From Pseudovibrio sp. Alg231-02 (lineage in GTDB: Bacteria > Pseudomonadota > Alphaproteobacteria > Rhizobiales > Stappiaceae): a stretch of DNA of 64,000 nucleotides. Of this stretch, positions 62,526-64,000 are shown piece by piece. The translations under genes and the position numbers were made by a program. Below the pieces are notes generated by a model. It was not told where the DNA came from. It made no database searches and was given only the letters and a program-made list of their open reading frames with translations. Each line of letters opens with the position of its first letter. Positions within the stretch are counted from its first letter, which is position 1. Where the stretch lies: NCBI RefSeq assembly GCF_900143565.1, contig NZ_FREX01000005.1, positions 62,001-126,000 of the forward strand. The letters run 5' to 3'.

Positions 62526-63386
62526 ATGGGGCACATTCTCGTGAACAATAAACTGGCTAAAGGCATCTGTGCGTGTCTGCTCGCACTTGGCGTTGCAGCA
62601 TGCCAATCCAACTCATCTGGCCTTGTTTATCAGAATGTGCCCATCGACAAAGCTGTTGGCTCTTCCTCCAACATCGATAGTCTGAGTGCCGTTGTTGACG
62701 CAAATCCAACTGATGCCGACGCCTACAACAAGCGCGGCATTGCATACGCAAAAGCTGGGCGCCTTGATCAGGCCATTGAGGACTTCAACAAATCTCTTCA
62801 GCTGAGACCAAACTCTTATCAGGCTTACGCAAACCGAGCTTTGGTAGAACGCCGCAAGGGCAACACGTCCCAGGCAGTTCAGGATTACAGCTCAGCACTT
62901 TCCATCAAGCCAGATTACGTGAAGGCCCTGAACGGACGCGGCAACACCTACCGTTCTATCGGTCAGAACACAGCAGCGCTTCGTGATTACAACGAAGTCA
63001 TTCGCTTAAATTCCGGCGATGCACAGGCCTATCACAATCGCGGCCTCATCTATCAGGCACAAGGTCTACAGGAAGCAGCTCTCAATGACTTTTCGTCGGC
63101 TGTTGGCCTGAACTCCCGCGCATATTCACCTCTGATCGCGCGCGGTGTAACTTACCTTTCTCTGAGCGATCCAAAATCTGCACTCAAAGACTTCAATGCT
63201 GCAATTGCGCTTAATGGCAAGTCCGCATCTGCTTGGGCGAACCGTGGCCGCGCAGAAGAAGCACTGGGGCAGATTACAGAAGCACGCCAGTCCTACAGCA
63301 GAGCACTGCAGATTTCTTCGACAAACCAGATTGCGAAGGAAGGCTCTCAGCGCCTGTCAACGTCTTCAGGCGTTCCGCAAGCTTAA
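62526..63386 (+). CDS. Tetratricopeptide-repeat lipoprotein
   Basis: This 286-residue outer- or inner-membrane lipoprotein has a signal ending in lipobox GVAAC, then about six TPR units: ADAYNKRGIAYAKAGRLDQA, YQAYANRALVERRKGNTSQA, VKALNGRGNTYRSIGQNTAA, AQAYHNRGLIYQAQGLQEAA and two more. NlpI-like architecture suggests an envelope scaffold. AAGGA lies 10 bases before the ATG; a GTG five codons later is an alternative start. Confidence 0.9.
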   Translation: MGHILVNNKLAKGICACLLALGVAACQSNSSGLVYQNVPIDKAVGSSSNIDSLSAVVDANPTDADAYNKRGIAYAKAGRLDQAIEDFNKSLQLRPNSYQAYANRALVERRKGNTSQAVQDYSSALSIKPDYVKALNGRGNTYRSIGQNTAALRDYNEVIRLNSGDAQAYHNRGLIYQAQGLQEAALNDFSSAVGLNSRAYSPLIARGVTYLSLSDPKSALKDFNAAIALNGKSASAWANRGRAEEALGQITEARQSYSRALQISSTNQIAKEGSQRLSTSSGVPQA

Positions 63387-63407
63387 GCTCGCAAACATAT
63401 CACCTCT

Positions 63408-63433
63408 AAAGGCCGGGCTCTCCGGCCTTTTTT
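63408..63433. terminator. Terminator between the TPR lipoprotein and alpha/beta hydrolase genes
   Basis: AAAGGCCGG and CCGGCCTTT form a 9-bp stem around GCTCT, followed by TTTT on the plus strand. The convergent hydrolase gene ends within its T-tract. Confidence 0.82.
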
Positions 63434-64000
63434 ATTGCCTTGTTGCCGAAGATATCAACAGCATCCAGTTAATCTCATCACGCCAATCAATCATGCGAAT
63501 GGGCGTCCCATGAGAGCCAGTTTCGAACAGCCGAAAGCGCACCGGATAACGCTGGGTTTTGCCAATGGCTGCCTTAAACAACTGATATTGCTTCTCCCAG
63601 CTGTAAACCCTGTCAGCACTACCGTGGCCAAACACAATCGGCACGCCTGCCTTATAGGCTTCACTCGTCAACAATCGTCGATCCGTCGCTCCGCCCAATA
63701 ATATGAGGCCGGACAGCGGCCCAGCAACGCCAGTCTGATCCGCAAGCCCATAGCAGACCTGTGACCCCATGGAACCACAGGCCACAATCACTTTGGCCTG
63801 GGGGGCTTCTTTCCGGTATTGCGTAATCAGCTCGCGAATTTCCTGGGTGCCTCTGGGGCTTTCGAGCTTCACATCAGGAGACAGATAAACGCCATTATTG
63901 CGCACCATCAGGTTTTTCAGGCGATTGAAGTTACCGCCAAACGTCCAATCAGCATTCCCTTGCTTTCGATTACCCCCCTTACCATGCAGATAAAGAAGCA
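63432..64000 (-). CDS. Alpha/beta hydrolase, C-terminal part (runs off the right edge)
   Basis: The open frame continues to the window end. Visible parts include LLYLHGKGGNRKQGNADWTF (oxyanion-region HG motif), the nucleophile region VIVACGSMGSQVCYG (G-S-M-G-S), LILLGGATDRRLL, GVPIVFGHGSADRVYSWEKQ with the acidic residue, and FETGSHGTPIRMIDW with the catalytic His. This is a complete Ser-Asp-His arrangement of a dienelactone-hydrolase-like or esterase family protein. The N-terminus, and so any signal peptide, is outside the window. Confidence 0.82.
   Translation of the reverse strand, partial: LLYLHGKGGNRKQGNADWTFGGNFNRLKNLMVRNNGVYLSPDVKLESPRGTQEIRELITQYRKEAPQAKVIVACGSMGSQVCYGLADQTGVAGPLSGLILLGGATDRRLLTSEAYKAGVPIVFGHGSADRVYSWEKQYQLFKAAIGKTQRYPVRFRLFETGSHGTPIRMIDWRDEINWMLLISSATRQ

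Overview
The window reads as a chromosomal segment of a marine-type alphaproteobacterium, most likely order Hyphomicrobiales, family Stappiaceae (Pseudovibrio or a close relative). This rests on the gene orders ruvC-ruvA-ruvB-ybgC-tolQRAB-pal-cpoB-tilS-ftsH and zapA/6S RNA/5-FCL/ymdB/yebC, on lineage-restricted proteins (RcdA, the DUF1013 cell-cycle regulator, DUF1192, DUF4164), on moderate GC content, and on dispersed palindromic repeats of rhizobial style. The genus is an inference.

Region by region. 1-10 kb: a long leftward block with Holliday-junction enzymes (RuvCAB), the whole Tol-Pal envelope-constriction machine, tRNA-Ile lysidine synthase and the start of ftsH. 10-13 kb: an insertion of two tandem TauE/SafE permeases, an Lrp/AsnC regulator and a small membrane protein, which separates ruvC from yebC. 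13-18.5 kb: yebC, ymdB, 5-formyltetrahydrofolate cyclo-ligase, a probable 6S RNA, a rightward PTS EIICB gene, then zapA and DUF4164. 19-28 kb: rightward central carbon block (tkt, gap, a lipoprotein gene, pgk, a divergent ThiE homologue, a Sel1 protein, efp, an inositol monophosphatase).

28-35 kb is accessory. It opens with a two-gene leftward unit that looks like a type III secretion CesT-family chaperone and an 839-residue effector-like protein, with no secretion apparatus nearby. It then holds two regulator loci with clear palindromic operators: a TetR gene beside an ABM-domain protein, and a MarR gene behind an Acg-type nitroreductase. 35.8-44 kb is rich in dispersed repeats and carries a frameshifted lipoprotein gene, a GIY-YIG protein, an unidentified AT-rich membrane protein, a MotA/ExbB-like plus MotB/OmpA-like pair, and a Sel1 protein with 15 full repeats whose ribosome binding site lies inside a perfect hairpin.

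44-64 kb returns to core genes: DUF1013 regulator, quinone oxidoreductase, DUF1192, a candidate small RNA, rcdA, rpmE, an ABC exporter, an SDR, prpE, a third TauE/SafE, an acyl-CoA ligase, two YdcH-like genes, purE-purK, a MATE exporter, a class II amidotransferase, rpsU with a structured leader, a TPR lipoprotein and a truncated alpha/beta hydrolase at the right edge. I saw no tRNA, rRNA, CRISPR array, transposase or prophage.

The best candidate for something undescribed is the orphan chaperone/effector pair at 28.2-31.2 kb. The SD-masking hairpin at 41.1 kb, the rpsU leader and the three-hairpin RNA at 46.5 kb are the most interesting non-coding signals.
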